From assembly GCA_014529385.2 (NCBI GenBank), contig CM043947.1, positions 132,607,391-132,671,390 of the forward strand: a stretch of 64,000 nt of DNA, given 5' to 3'. The translations under genes and the position numbers were made by a program. Below are positions 9,903-20,449 of this stretch, in pieces; position 1 is the stretch's first letter; each line of letters opens with the position of its first letter. The notes beneath the pieces are model-generated. The model did not search any database, was not told the origin of the DNA, and worked only from the letters and a program-made list of their open reading frames with translations. The stretch is from Adiantum capillus-veneris. Taxonomy: Eukaryota > Streptophyta > Polypodiopsida > Polypodiales > Pteridaceae.

Positions 9903-12080
9903 GATTGGACCAGTATTCAGCAAGTTATAAGGTCTTTGTCCCCAAAGCTTGGGTGGGCTTTTGGTCACTGCATGACACATACAAGGCAGTCAAAAGAGCG
10001 ACAAAGCCCACCACTCAGTCCTCTGAAGTACTACCGCAGGAAGAGTCAACCCTTTGTGCCAAGTGGAAGTCCACCAGCCCCATTACCCCTACCTTCCCCT
10101 GCAGCTACCTCCATTCCCTCAACCAGTTCTACACCTTCCCAATCACCCCCATCAATAAACTTATCATCCCCTGTGTAACAACAAGCTCCAGTGGAACAAG
10201 CTGTTGCGTAGACGACCATGGAGGAGCTCACAAGCGTTCTAGCTAAGGTGAATATTAAGTTTCGGACTCTAAAGGGTCTCTCCACAGAGGATGCCGATGA
10301 CCATGCCCAGAGGTTTGTTTCTCTCTGCAAAGGTCGTGGTCTCAAGGGTGAAGATGCCTACTTAGTACTCTTTCAATCTACCTTAGATGGCTTAGCAAAC
10401 AAGTGGTACAGTCAGTTAGCTGAAAACCACTTTGCTACTTGGGCCACATTGAGGCAACACTTGTGTGAAGCTTTCAGGCCAGGGGACTTCCAAGAAAAGG
10501 TTCTGGATGAGTTGGCCAGCCTAATGCTTCAGCCCAAAGAGACTTTTGCAAAACTCATGACCAGAACAAAGTCTCTGGTCTCCAAGATTCCTTAGCAACC
10601 AGGTGAGTTTATGGTTAAGAAATGGGTAGAGAAGGCTCTTCCAAAGACTTCCCAAAAAAACTCAAAGAGAATCTCCGACCTGACACCAACCTGGAGGAGT
10701 TTGTTGTTGTTGCTACTAGGATAGAGGGGGCAAGGAAGCTGCTTACCGACCGAATCTTCTCAAGTTGAGACTGCCTCTGTACTTTTGGAAAGTCTATCTG
10801 ATCCTTTAACTTCTTTACGCTAGGAGCTCGAAGCCTTGAAGTTACAACAAGCTCTTCAAGAGGAGGGATCATTCTCTCTCCAACAGGAGAAGCCCCCTCA
10901 TCAAGAGGCCCTTGACCAGATTAAGCGCGATCTAGAAGAGCTAAGAACTCAGCTGGACTCTAAGGCTGTGGTCTGGTGTACCTCATGCCGTTCGCGAGGG
11001 CACCCTCCACAAGAATGCCCCCTTCGGGCTTATTGCCACTTTTGCGGAAAATCCGAACATGAGGACAAGGATTGCTACTACCTCAAAGGATTACGACAAA
11101 TACAGGAAAGTCTTGGTCCTACTCTTCAACAAGGGCCAGTACCTGCATCCAACATGGTTTCCCCCTATGGCCATCTAAACTACATGCCACCTTTGTTGAC
11201 AGCCCCTCCTAAGCAAGGTATGCAAATTCCTTTTCCCTCTCAAATCTTTTATCATGTCCATGCTCCCTCATCCCCTCAAAGCTTCTATGCCATCCCCTCC
11301 AACTCCATGCACCAGGAGCAAGGACCACCTCGCCCTTGGACTCGCCAATTGAATCGGCCCATTTTGTGCTACAGATGCGGGGAATATGGTATGGTCATTA
11401 CCAAAGAAAATGCCCCCTGCCAGAAGGGTCCCCTCCCTGCCGTCATTGCCCCGAAACAAAGGATCCCTACAGTAAGGATTGCCGTAAACTTCGCGCATCC
11501 ACGGCTTTGAACCCAAGTCAAAGCGAGAATGAGTTTACCTTTCCCAAGCTCAATTTGATAGCCGTTAGTACCATTCCTCAGCCGCCCCCTTCTGCCCATG
11601 TGGTTACCCCTCAAGATAAGCTACAGTTCGTAGAGGAGCCAACAGGCATTCTCACTCGGGCCCAGAGAGCCATTCTCAGTCTTAGCATTCCAACACGTTC
11701 AACTCCCCCACAAATTCTCACAACAATGGATACCCTACCTTCAACTGTTGACAAGCCATCACCCAGTGACAAGCAAGAATCCAAATCTTTGCTCTCCGAT
11801 ATTGATAAAGCCTTCTTGGAAGCAGTTTCCGATCTACAGAAGATCAAGGTACCAGAGAAACCACAAGTAGAAAAAGAAAAGCTTACATCAAAGACAATCT
11901 TGAAGAACACCTTCCAACAAGCGTCCCTCTACCACATGCTGCGGCTAGATGCAAGTTTTATGAGTGACACCCTTGCTGTTATTCAATCACTTTACCCCGA
12001 AGCAAGTCCTAGTGGGCGGGCACCTCCCACTATGACCATCGGAGTCCTATATGATACCCCATCTCGCTACTCCCCTCACT
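9885..12080 (+). pseudogene. H gag (Ty3/gypsy, probably Tat/Athila-like)
   Basis: A plus-strand gag in several frames. An N-terminal Pro/Ser-rich segment (9885-10178) reads in the same frame, through two stops, into 10218-10595. There the gag core 'FRTLKGLSTEDADDHAQRF' and 'LDGLANKWYSQLAENHFATWATL' is seen. A shift near 10640 leads to 'FVVVATRIEGARKLL', and 10836-11510 carries CX2C zinc-knuckle remnants ('WCTSCRSRGHPPQECP', 'CHFCGKSEHEDKDC', 'CYRCGEYG'). 11336-12082 continues the C-terminal gag/linker in another frame. The stops at 10179 and near 10214 correspond to Gln codons, consistent with C-to-T decay. Lineage is inferred from the protease that follows. Confidence 0.8.
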
Positions 12081-12100
12081 GATTATCGAATCCCTCGTCT

Positions 12101-12463
12101 CACTATGTCCGTCTTGGGGTGGAAGTGATAGTGGATGGTGGATCTAGCATCAACCTCATGCCCAAATTCACTATGTTAGATCTAGGTCTACAATTGAGTC
12201 GCCCTGCTCCCTTCACAGTAACATTGGCCGACCAACGGACAGTCTACCCAGTGGGCATAGTGGACAAAGTGCCTCTGTAGGTAAAAGACTTTACCTTTAA
12301 CCTGGATTTTGTTGTGGTTCGCCTTCTCTAGGTTGAGGGCAGATTTCCCTTGCTCATCGGTAGACCATGGCTGCGACACACTAAAGCACTTCATGATTGG
12401 GAAAACGACGCCATGTGGATACATACTTCTCGCCTAGAAGGAGGCATGGATCCCGTCGTATAG
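12101..12463 (+). pseudogene. H aspartic protease domain
   Basis: One plus-strand frame with two internal stops: 'VEVIVDGGSSINLMP', then 'FTVTLADQRTVYPVGIVDKV' and 'FPLLIGRPWL'. This is the retropepsin fold of plant gypsy elements with hydrophobic-D-x-G-S and I-G-R-P-W-L landmarks. The active site is D-G-G rather than D-S/T-G. The protease would cut the gag-pol polyprotein. It lies directly after gag, as expected. Confidence 0.78.
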
Positions 12464-12472
12464 CATAGTTCT

Positions 12473-12787
12473 TTGTCCCTAGAGACCAGTCTTGAATTGG
12501 AACAGCCTACTCCACCAGACGGGTCAGACGAAGATCTGCTGGAGTGGTTGGACGCTACCAAATCTATGCCTTGTTATGGAGTCTCTATTCAATCTTTGCC
12601 TACGGGTACACCCTCTTTCAATGTTTCCACAGTAACTAAACCCAGTGAGATTCCTGTTTCAGCTCAAAACGTGGAGGTCATATCACCGACTCACCATGCG
12701 CCCTTGGTGGAAGCCGTTGGATTGGGTGAGCCTATGAAGATTCATAGTAGCGGAAGCAGATCTCATCTGCATGAGTTCAACTGCTGA
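12473..12787 (+). pseudogene. H linker region after protease, truncated
   Basis: 104-residue frame following the protease, acidic at its start ('PDGSDEDLLEWLDATKSM'). It has no recognised domain. In full gypsy elements RT would follow; here the family A LTR begins at about 12781 and cuts the element off. Confidence 0.5.
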
Positions 12788-13183
12788 GAAGTTGCATGTT
12801 GAGCGGGAAGCTCCTGCTGCCTCTTCTTCCAGAAAGTGCTAACTTGGGTTTGCTTATATATTAACTTAGCAAAATTGCCCTACCTACTTTTGTTGGAAAG
12901 TCACTTTAAAAAATAAGTGAAAATACCAATAAATAGGAAAATAGGCTAAATGCACTGGAAAATTCCCCTAACTGATGCTAATGGATTGTGATGGGAATTC
13001 CGATGATCATGCTATGTGCAACCGGAGGATATGTATCTATGCTAAGTGACTGGGCATGCACGGTCTACGAATAGACTCACAAAAGTGTCAGATCACTGCT
13101 AATCTAAACTGACTCGACTAACTGAACCTTGCTGTGGTGTAGCTTGTCCACGGACACATAGGGTTGGGATGTGTCACGTGACA
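12781..13183 (-). repeat. A1 3' LTR, truncated (U3 side only)
   Basis: Matches about 18120-18527 and 21230-21651. It contains the TATA-like GCTTATATA (TATATAAGC on the minus strand) and the LTR end GTCACGTGACA. The R/U5 part is missing. Confidence 0.85.
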
Positions 13184-13600
13184 TAGTACTTCCTGTAAGG
13201 GTTCTTTGGACCTAGGCCCGAGAGCCAAGATCTGTTCGTCGTGTTTGATCGAATCTGCCTGAGGGGGTGCTGTGGACCTCGACTCGAAAGCCAAGATCGA
13301 TTCTTCGTGATCGATCGAATCTGCAACGAGGTTAGCTTCGCTAAAAAAAGCATCAACTAAACCATCATCCTTGTGAACAATCACGTCTTGATCATACAAA
13401 TCATCATGCTTGTGAGAAAACACATCTTGATTATCATGCAAATCCTCATGCTTGTCCTTATCATCCAAATTATCATGCTCATCATTATCATGCAATTCAT
13501 CATGCTTATCATAATCAGGCAATTCCTGTGTATCATGCTTTGGAGAAGACGAGACCGAGAGAGTCTTCTTCTCCTGAATCCGTTCAATCTTCGCGTGCAC
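13184..13600 (-). pseudogene. Family A Asp/His-rich repeat region (A1)
   Basis: Minus-strand frame 13118-13600. From the N terminus it reads a charged start, then five or so imperfect repeats built on KHDDL/HDN/DDK (for example 'YDKHDELHDNDEHDNLDDKD', 'SHKHDDLYDQD'), then two related copies of 'DSI.HEE.ILA.E.RS'. The DNA shows the same periodicity as CATCATGCTTATCAT-like units. I do not recognise the domain. The His/Asp density could bind metal or could simply be a coding minisatellite. It lies downstream of the protease in the same place as in A2 (19380-19600), so it belongs to the family. The last residues of the frame run into the LTR. Confidence 0.6.
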
Positions 13601-14028
13601 ATTAGAAATGAGAGATGGAGAATGAACAACTTGCTCTCCACGAATGACAATGGAGAGTCACTTTTGGCATTGAAAGTGAACATATTTTCCACCCAATCAA
13701 TGAGAGGGTTATGCTCACGAAACCATCCAATGCGCCAAATCATATCACATCCTGAGAGAGGAGAGACAAAAAATTTTCTACAAAAAGCAGCTTGCTGAAC
13801 TGTAAACAACACATCGAGGCACTCTTTCGTGATGAGAGAATCCATACTGGGAGCAAAGCCAGAGACCTTGAGAGGAGATTTCTGACTAACTTCTAGGCAG
13901 GCTCTCTCAACAAGAGAGGGACTGATCACATCATGCATACTGCTTGGGTCAAACAATATGACAAAACGCTGCCCCGTCATATGACCATAACATTTGGGAG
14001 GGTCAGGAGAAACTTGGGGTACACTCAT
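13601..14028 (-). pseudogene. Family A retropepsin-like protease (A1)
   Basis: Minus-strand frame 13381-14028. The N-terminal third contains 'RFVILFDPSSMHDVISPSLVERACL', resembling the flap and active-site start of gypsy proteases. The catalytic triplet is D-P-S instead of D-S/T-G. 'DVLFTVQQAAF...GCDMIWRIGWFREHNPLIDW' follows, matching the conserved G-x-D-x-I-L-G-x-x-W-L region. After about 13600 the frame shifts into an out-of-frame reading of the Asp/His repeats. Identification rests on these two landmarks. Confidence 0.68.
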
Positions 14029-14036
14029 GTTGTCAT

Positions 14037-15390
14037 TTATTGAATTGACAGAGGAAGTGGGTTCTGTGGATTCTTTAGATTCATTAGAGTCAAGCTTAGG
14101 ACATCTTTTATGTGACCCTTAATGTGACAATGAAAACAACGACCTTCCTTAGAATAAGTGCGCTCTTCCGACGTGATGTATCCTCCTAAAATTCCTTGTG
14201 TTACCTTTTCATCTGAAGTGAGCTTAGGTTTAGCAATTGTGGTAGCTTTACCCTTAGGTTCACTTTGAGAGTTCTTTTCTAAGAAACTATTGGAAGATTG
14301 GTTAGAAGAGTTACCGTTCTTACCGTTCTGAGGGTTTTGAGAAGTCTGAGGGGTACTTGTCGAAGTCTTGTTTTCCTTGGGCTTTCCCTTGTTGTGCTTC
14401 ATCTCCTGTGCGAGAGCAATTGCTACCGCCTTGTTGAGATTGATTGGATCGAGCACCTCCACATCAAACTTGATATACTCGTCCAATCCATAAAGGGAAT
14501 GCCTCCTTGCGCTCCGCATCCGATTTGCGTAATTGAGTGCCGAGCTGCAAAACACGATTAGAGAAAGACATAACTAGCATACCATTTTGCTTTAGACCGC
14601 GCCAATCGTCCTTCAATCGTGCGAGGTACTGAGGTGGCATAAACCGCGCCTGGAGCTTGTCTTGGAAATCAGCCCAATTGAAGGGAAGGGGCGTGAATTC
14701 GTCGGCTTCCTCTACGTGCGCAGCTAACTGTCCCTCTTGCCATGCGTGGTACCAATTGATGGCATCACCGGCAAGGTACATAGCTGCTGTCAAAACCTTG
14801 CTATTTCTTGTCTTCTTAGTTGTCGCAAAATAAGCATTGAATTGATGCAACCAAGAATGAATAACCGTAGCATCCATCTTACCATCATACTTACTGAACT
14901 GGATCTTTTCTCTGATGGGGTTGTTGGAGTCCGAATCTCGGCTTGCGCCACTTGAGGAACTACCAACATCTTTGGCTGGCTCGGACTTCGAGGCGAGAAC
15001 ATGTCGTACAAAATCTTGCACGCATTGTTCACTCTGTGCCGCACGCTCTGCCTCTCGTTCTTCGACCGCCAAGCGCGCTTGATCACGCTCGCGCTCAAAG
15101 GTGTCTTGTCTGAGTTGGCGTTCACGCTCCAAGGCTTCCTGTCGTTCTGCTTTTCTTTCTAGTTGGGCCATCGCAACGCGAGTCGTTTCTTGTTGTTGTG
15201 CCATCATCTCCATCATCGACTTGACCATCACCTCCATAGGATTTGGTACAACTCGTGGTGTAGATGGGGAAGGGGGAGGGTCGGGAAAACCTCTTGGTGG
15301 GGAAAACTCTTCTTCGCCACTCCCATGCTCACCACTCCCATGCTCACCACCTCCATGCGAAGTATCCATTCCGCTTCGGGTGATGACCAT
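14037..15390 (-). pseudogene. Family A gag (A1)
   Basis: Start ATG at 15390, shared as 'MVITRSGMDTSHGG' by A3 and A4. Order: a Gly/Glu-rich N terminus with repeated EHGSG; a Pro segment; a long coiled-coil-like region rich in Arg/Glu/Gln (about residues 60-130); then the gypsy gag core 'KIQFSKYDGKMDATVIHSWLHQFNAYF', 'AAMYLAGDAINWYHAW', 'FQDKLQARFMPPQYLARLKDDW'. A frameshift near 14470-14500 passes to 14037-14555 with 'LNKAVAIALAQEMKHNKGK', an Asn/Ser-rich linker, and a zinc knuckle 'CFHCHIKGHIKD' lacking its last Cys. It forms the particle of family A elements. The closest copy is A3. Confidence 0.85.
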
Positions 15391-15745
15391 GCACTGTGAT
15401 CTTTGGTTCTTAAGTTCACGAGGAACTTAGGTTCGTGTGGGTCTTGGGTTCTTGGTTTCTTGAGGGTCTTGAGTTCTTGAGGTTCTTCTTTCGCTTGCAA
15501 TCTGTGTTAGAGAAGGATCTTCTCTTCACTCGAGTTCTGTTCTTTTCCGAGGGCGCACCCCTTAGCGGCCTTGCGCTCACACCAAGGTTGCTTTTTCCCA
15601 CCTCACGTCGATTGGCCGGCCGCTAAGTGCACAGTCCGCTCTCAATGAGTGAAAAGAGGCACAAGGGAAGGTTGCACAAGCCCTTCTTTCTTGGGTTTCC
15701 TGTCACTCTTCAAAAACACGATTAGGAATCGACGCGTCCAAGAGG
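15391..15745 (-). other. Family A leader with TTCTTGAGG minisatellite (A1)
   Basis: The first ~100 bp upstream of gag is a degenerate repeat of TTCTTGAGG/GGTTCTTG. The same stretch occurs in A2 (19985-20095), A3 (35310-35405) and A4 (42040-42145), so it is a family trait. No coding content is expected. Confidence 0.65.
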
Positions 15746-15750
15746 ACTTG

Positions 15751-16987
15751 TGTCACAAGACGGACACCAGGTGCCAATAGAAAAAGAACAGATTGGACAG
15801 AGTTTTAGCACTTCAATAACAACTGAAGTGAAATAGAGAGACGACACGCAACACGGAGTGGCGGAATTCCACCCCAGAGAGTATTGGCCCCAAACCTTAG
15901 CGCCCCTTTCGGTATTTCTTTATATTGCATCAACACAGTACAAGCCTGTACTCCCGACTCTGCACCTTCTCCAAGAAGGAGCCCTAACCTCATATTTAAA
16001 GGCCCTTGGCTTGAAAAGCAGTTTTTCATGAAAAGCCTTTTAACTCAAAAGCATCTTGTGCAAAAGCAATGCCAAAAAGTTGTCAGCGTAAATCATGGAA
16101 ATCCGTACATCTGCCACGTCATCAGCCAACGCAAAACGCGAAAAATCCGTACAGCTTGCCACGTCATCATGCCAGCGCAATTTTCGGAAATTTGCCACGT
16201 CATCATTATTTGTGTGTGTGCAGGTCCTGCTCCCCTTCCTATGCTGTTATTTTGAATCCGATCCCTTCCGAGGGAAATGACGTAATTCTCCCCGAGTGAA
16301 GCCAGATGAGCTACAAGAGCGCCCAAGTGCCATTCCCCCCCGAGGAGGTGAGCTTCACCTAAAAAGGGGTTGGGAGGTGCAAACGGGAGACACCACCAAC
16401 CTCAACGGACGCCACCTGTGAGCCGACGCCCTTCCAAGTGGATATGGCATTTCCTAGGGGAAAACCGTCAGGTTTCAAAGGCAGTTTAGTGAGGTGAGAG
16501 ATAAGTTACTTGGAGGAGGCAACTTCAAAGGGAAGACCGAAGCAAGTCCCACAGTACCTGGGCCTCTAAACAAAGGTACTTGGTCCCTGTCACGCCCAAA
16601 TCCAGGTGGCCAAATGGGTCTCAAGGGATTAGTCATTGTCCTAATAGTGTAGATCATTCTGGATTCTTCTAGTCCAGAGGAAACTAGTGACAAAAGCATC
16701 TGCCTTCGGTTTCTTGGTGCATAGTCCTGGTCGTTCTTCTTGTATACTTTTTTGGTGTATGAGGGGAGCAGCCGGGCGTGCTCTACCCGACTCCGAAAAC
16801 AAAACAAAACAAAAAACGGGTCCTGCTTTATTTTAATCCTTTATGTCACTTAGGGCCCCATCAAACGGGGTCCCCATAAGTTGATAGGACTTTTTCTGCT
16901 ACTTGTTCTTCTTAGGGTTAGGTCCCTCGGCCACATCTGTAAGTTGGCTCCATTCTTTAGGCTTTGACACGTCAGCAGTTTGTTACA
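15751..16987 (-). repeat. Solo LTR of family C, with an extra ~0.4 kb
   Basis: Reverse complement of the C LTRs (52715-53544, 55312-56099): starts TGTCACAAG, ends CAGTTTGTTACA. It is flanked by a perfect ACTTG duplication (15746-15750, 16988-16992). The uninterrupted site GAGGACTTGGGTTAC is seen in A3 and A4, which proves insertion into the A1 leader. At 1237 bp it is about 400 bp longer than the C LTRs. The middle (about 16040-16830) does not match them and holds three GCCACGTCATCA motifs. Confidence 0.88.
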
Positions 16988-17072
16988 ACTTGGGTTACGT
17001 GTGATCGCAACAAGCAAAAAAATTGTGTGGTTCCTATGGTTCTTTCCTTGAGTGATACAGAACACTACCAAA

Positions 17073-17084
17073 GCTCTGATACCA
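17073..17084 (-). other. A1 primer-binding site
   Basis: Minus strand TGGTATCAGAGC, perfect tRNA-iMet type, one base inside the LTR. Confidence 0.93.
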
Positions 17085-17085
17085 A

Positions 17086-17337
17086 TGTAAGGTGCAACGG
17101 AATGAATGTTGAACTTTGCACAAGATGAGTGCTCCGAACTGTGCTCAAGGGTTCCTTTTACTTATGGAAGGGAGAGCCTTCCGTTCCTTTAGTGAGAGAG
17201 TACAATGGATACAAACAAAGTGAATGGACACTGTGAATGAAGGTGCATGAGATTGAGAGAGGAGAGAGAAGAGAATACGACACCAGGGAGTTGTAAAACC
17301 CTCCTCCGAAGGCCCCACTCTTCATGGTGAGAGTGGT
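17086..17337 (-). repeat. A1 5' LTR, U5-side piece
   Basis: Starts TGTAAGGTGCAACGG and is cut at 17337 by insertion of A2. The LTR resumes at 21657. The duplicated GTGGT (17333-17337, 21652-21656) marks the insertion site. Confidence 0.9.
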
Positions 17338-18527
17338 TGTTAGGTGCAACGGAATGAATGTTTGAACTTTGCTCAAGATGAGTGCTCCGAACAGTGCTCA
17401 AGGTTCCTTTTGTTCTTATGGAAGGGAGAGCCTTCCGTTCTTAATGAGAGAGTGCAATGATCACAAACAAAGTGAATGGACACTGTGCGTGCAAGTGTAT
17501 GAGACTGAGAGACAGAGAAGAGAATACGACACCAGAGACGTTGTAAAACCCTCCTCCGAAGGCCCCACTCTCTATGGCGAGAGCGGTCTACTTATGATTG
17601 CACAAATCTCTACAATGCTTGGACTTGCCGACGATGTCGACGACGATGAGACGGGCTGAAATCTGAAACTGCTAAGAACTGAATTCCGCAAATCTTTATC
17701 CGCTGATTTCTGACTCTATGTCGATGACGACGACGGTACGACGACGACGCGCTGACAACGCAAATGTTGAAATCTACGTTTTTTGGGCTGAAACTGTAAA
17801 CCTTGCGAAAACTGACCGTGCGGCGAGGATCTGCTGCGGGAAGGTGAGATCTGCGAGTGCTTAAGGCTGAAAACTGAAAACGCTGGTGGTTCTTGATGTT
17901 CCGTTGCGATGATCTGCAAAAACGCTGAGATTGGGTTGCAAACCAAAAACGCTAGGGCTGAAATTTGTCCTACTGTCACCGGTGGTTCTGCAAATGCAAA
18001 ACGGTAGGCTGATCTGCTGTGTCTTGTGGACGCCGGGGCTGATCTGCTGTGCTCAAATCGCCAAGGCTGATCTGATGCAAAAACGCTAGGTCTTCTGTGG
18101 AGAAAACGCCAGAGTAGTTGCGGGGGTTGGTCTTGCTGAGAAGTTGTCTGTTGAGCAAGGTGCTTTTGCTGCATCTTCTGCCAATTAGTGTCAGTTTAGG
18201 TTTGCTTATATACAAACTTACTCAATTTGCCCTACCTACTTTCCAACAAAAGTCACTTACAAATAATAAGTGAAAAATGTCAAAATAAGGGAAAATAGGC
18301 TAAATGCACTGGAAAATTCCCCTGAAGGATTCTGATGGGAATGCTTATGATCATGCTGTGTGCAACCAGAGGATATGCATCTACACTAAGTGACTGGGCA
18401 TGCACGGTCTACGAATAGACTCACAAAAGTGCCAGATCACTTCTAATCTAGACTAACTGGATGGACTGAACCCTGATCGTGCTGTAGCTTGTCCACGGAC
18501 ACATAGGGTTGGATGTGTCACGTGACA
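17338..18527 (-). repeat. A2 3' LTR
   Basis: 1190 bp, TGTTAGGTGCAACGG...GTCACGTGACA. The transcribed part is full of AAAACGCTAGG-type motifs (about 17990-18110). It matches 20450-21651 with scattered substitutions and small indels in the GACGAC-rich part. Confidence 0.93.
18205..18217 (-). promoter_or_regulatory. TATA box of the family A LTR
   Basis: Minus strand GTATATAAG inside GTTTGTATATAAGC, about 310 bp from the LTR start TGTCACGTGACA. The same box is seen in A1 (around 12855), A3 and A4. It places most of the LTR, with the CTAGCGTTTT motifs, in the transcribed R-U5 part. Confidence 0.6.
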
Positions 18528-18541
18528 TCCCCGTCTTTTCA
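18528..18541 (-). other. A2 polypurine tract
   Basis: Minus strand TGAAAAGACGGGGA directly against the LTR start. The A3 counterpart (25089-25102) reads AAAAGGAGGGGA. Confidence 0.88.
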
Positions 18542-19105
18542 AAGTGAGGTATTGGTACCGAACTATATGGCGTCGAGGGAGATCGCCAATAGTATACGGA
18601 ATCCTCGAAGGGACTCTTCGCCGGCCCACTCTGATGTGTGGGTCGTGTGGTACTTGAACTTTATAAAGGTCTGCAACCCTTGCTTCTTTGGGCCGCGCCG
18701 AAAGCGACACAAAGTCTCTTGTGGCTCCTTCAATGCTTCAACTTCGTCGATAGTCACGCTTCTTTCTTCTTCAAGAATCTCCATGGCTAAAAATTCCTGA
18801 AACCATTTCCAACACAAAACCATGAATATACCTATTCCATGTAAAGTGAATGGAAAAAATCTTGTCTTCCTCAAAGACTGTGCATGCAATGTAGATGAAC
18901 AATTAGACGGAGTGCCAAACCGTTCACCACACACACACAAACAATGAGATCGAATCTTTCTCTTTTGATCTAAATCAACCAACTGTGGCAAAACACAACG
19001 GAAATGGCCATGCTTGGTGCTCATACTTTCATGTGCTCTTTCTACAAATGTGTCATGCCAAGGAAGAGACATGGAATGTGACGTCCTTGAATGCATACTT
19101 TTCAA
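18542..19105 (-). pseudogene. Family A 3' tail frame, unknown function (A2)
   Basis: 180-residue minus-strand frame ending just before the polypurine tract. It contains a Cys/His-bearing segment ('SHCLCVCGERFG'), an aromatic, possibly membrane-like segment ('GIGIFMVLCWKWFQEFLAM'), and a C-terminal part 'IDEVEALKEPQETLCRFRRG' then 'FIKFKYHTTHTSEWAGEE'. The same C terminus recurs in A3 (25100-25330), so it is a family feature. Its position at the 3' end is where chromodomains or envelope-like frames sit in other elements, but I see no convincing match to either. Confidence 0.5.
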
Positions 19106-19600
19106 TCATGACAAATCCGCATACATTCGTGCTTATCCATGAGTGAAACGTGCTCAACGTACAATATGTCATGCCTAATAAAAGGGATCACATAAAGACG
19201 CTGACTAAAATACAGGAAACGATCACGAATGAAACACTCGAACAATGCCTGCGTATCAATCATGCGAACACATAATACTTCTTGTGAGGGTTCGTTGGAC
19301 CTAGGCTCGAGAGCCAAGATCGATCCTTCGTGGTTGATCGAATCTGCAACGAGGTTAGCTTCGCGAGAAAAAGCATCAACTAACACATCATCCTTCTTGT
19401 GAACAATCACATCTTCTTAATGCAACTCATCATGCTCGTGAGAAATCACATCTTGATCATACAAATCATCATGCTTGTCATTTGACATCCAAATCATCAT
19501 GCTTATCAATATCATTCAAATCATCATGCTTATTATCATGCTTATCAATATCATTCAAATCATCATGCTTATTATCATGCAAATCCTGTGTATCATGCTG
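19106..19600 (-). pseudogene. Family A Asp/His-rich region (A2)
   Basis: Frame 19102-19410 begins 'MIVHKKDDVLVDAFSREANLVADSINHEGSILALEPRS', matching A1. To its right, 19420-19600 is a minisatellite of CAAATCATCATGCTTATCA-like units, which would encode KHDDL-type repeats. It is joined in A2 almost directly to the gag N terminus because the gag core and protease are deleted. Confidence 0.6.
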
Positions 19601-19645
19601 TGGAGAAGAAGAGACTGAGAGAGTCTCCTTCGCATGAATCTCTTG

Positions 19646-19969
19646 CTATTGTGTCGACACTTGAGAAAAGAGTCGCAAGAACTCTTGCATGTATCGCTCG
19701 CACTGTTCTTGTCTTACCTTTCTTTCTGCTTTGTCTTTTGCGTGTCTGCGATGCATTTCGGCTATTCTTTCTGCATTTCTTGCTTCGCGTTCTAACTTCA
19801 TTTCCGTAAACATCTGGTCCAAAGCCTCCATAGTAGTTAGTGCAATCTTTGATGTAGATGGGGAAGGGGGAGGGTCGAAAAAACCTCCTGGTGGGGAAAA
19901 TTCTTCTTCGCCTCTCTGATACTCATCACCTTTAAGCGAAGTATCCATTCCTCTTCGAGTGATGACCAT
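19646..19969 (-). pseudogene. Family A gag N terminus (A2)
   Basis: 107 residues: 'MVITRRGMDTSLKGDEY', a Pro-rich stretch, then an Arg/Glu/Lys-rich coiled-coil-like segment. It matches the first third of A1 gag (14464-15390); the gag core, zinc knuckle and protease are missing. It ends near 19646 at a stop after 'LRLFSQVSTQ'. Confidence 0.75.
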
Positions 19970-20436
19970 CCACTGAAGTCGTGGGTTCTTGTGGATTCTT
20001 GTGGTCTTGGGTTCTTAATTTCACAAGGAACTTGGGTTCTTGCGGGTGTTGGGTTCTTGGGTTCTTGAGGGTCTTGAGGTTCTTGAGGTTTTCTTTCGCT
20101 TGCAAACCGCGTTTGAGAAGGATCTTCTCTTCACCCGAGTTCTACTCCTTTCCGTTGGCGCACCCCTTGGCGGCCTTGCGCTCACACCAAGGTTGCTTTT
20201 TCCCACCTCATGTCGATTGGCCGGCTGCTAAGTGCACGGTCCGCTCTCAATGAGTGAAAAGAGACACAAGGGGAGGCTGGACAAGCCCTTCTTTCTTGGG
20301 ATTCTTGTCACTTTTCAAAAACACGATTAGGAATCGACACGCCCAAGCGGACTTGGGTTCGTGCGACCACAACAGGCAAAAAAAATTCTTGTGATTCTTG
20401 TGGTTCTTTCCTTGAGTGATATAGAACACTACCTAA

Positions 20437-20448
20437 GCTCTGATACCA
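20437..20448 (-). other. A2 primer-binding site
   Basis: Minus strand TGGTATCAGAGC, perfect tRNA-iMet type, one base from the LTR. The leader 19970-20436 resembles that of A1, A3 and A4. Confidence 0.93.
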
Positions 20449-20449
20449 A

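Noticed and set aside
13373-13798. Plus-strand Ile/Met-rich frame that looks membrane-like
   Set aside because: It is the antisense of the Asp/His-rich repeats (ATCAT/ATGAT codons read as Ile/Met) and of the protease.
16093-16326. Small frames in the solo LTR-C centre
   Set aside because: They come from the threefold GCCACGTCATCA repeat and show no domain; treated as LTR sequence.
17720-18215. Minus-strand frames in family A LTRs (also 20820-21339, 24132-24730, 38527-39167)
   Set aside because: Gln/Ser/Arg-rich translations of the LTR R-U5 region; frames are not kept between LTR copies.
18542-18720. Chromodomain at the end of the family A tail frame
   Set aside because: 'FIKFKYHTTHTSEWAGEE' faintly resembles a chromodomain end, but the rest of the fold is missing, so I left the function open.
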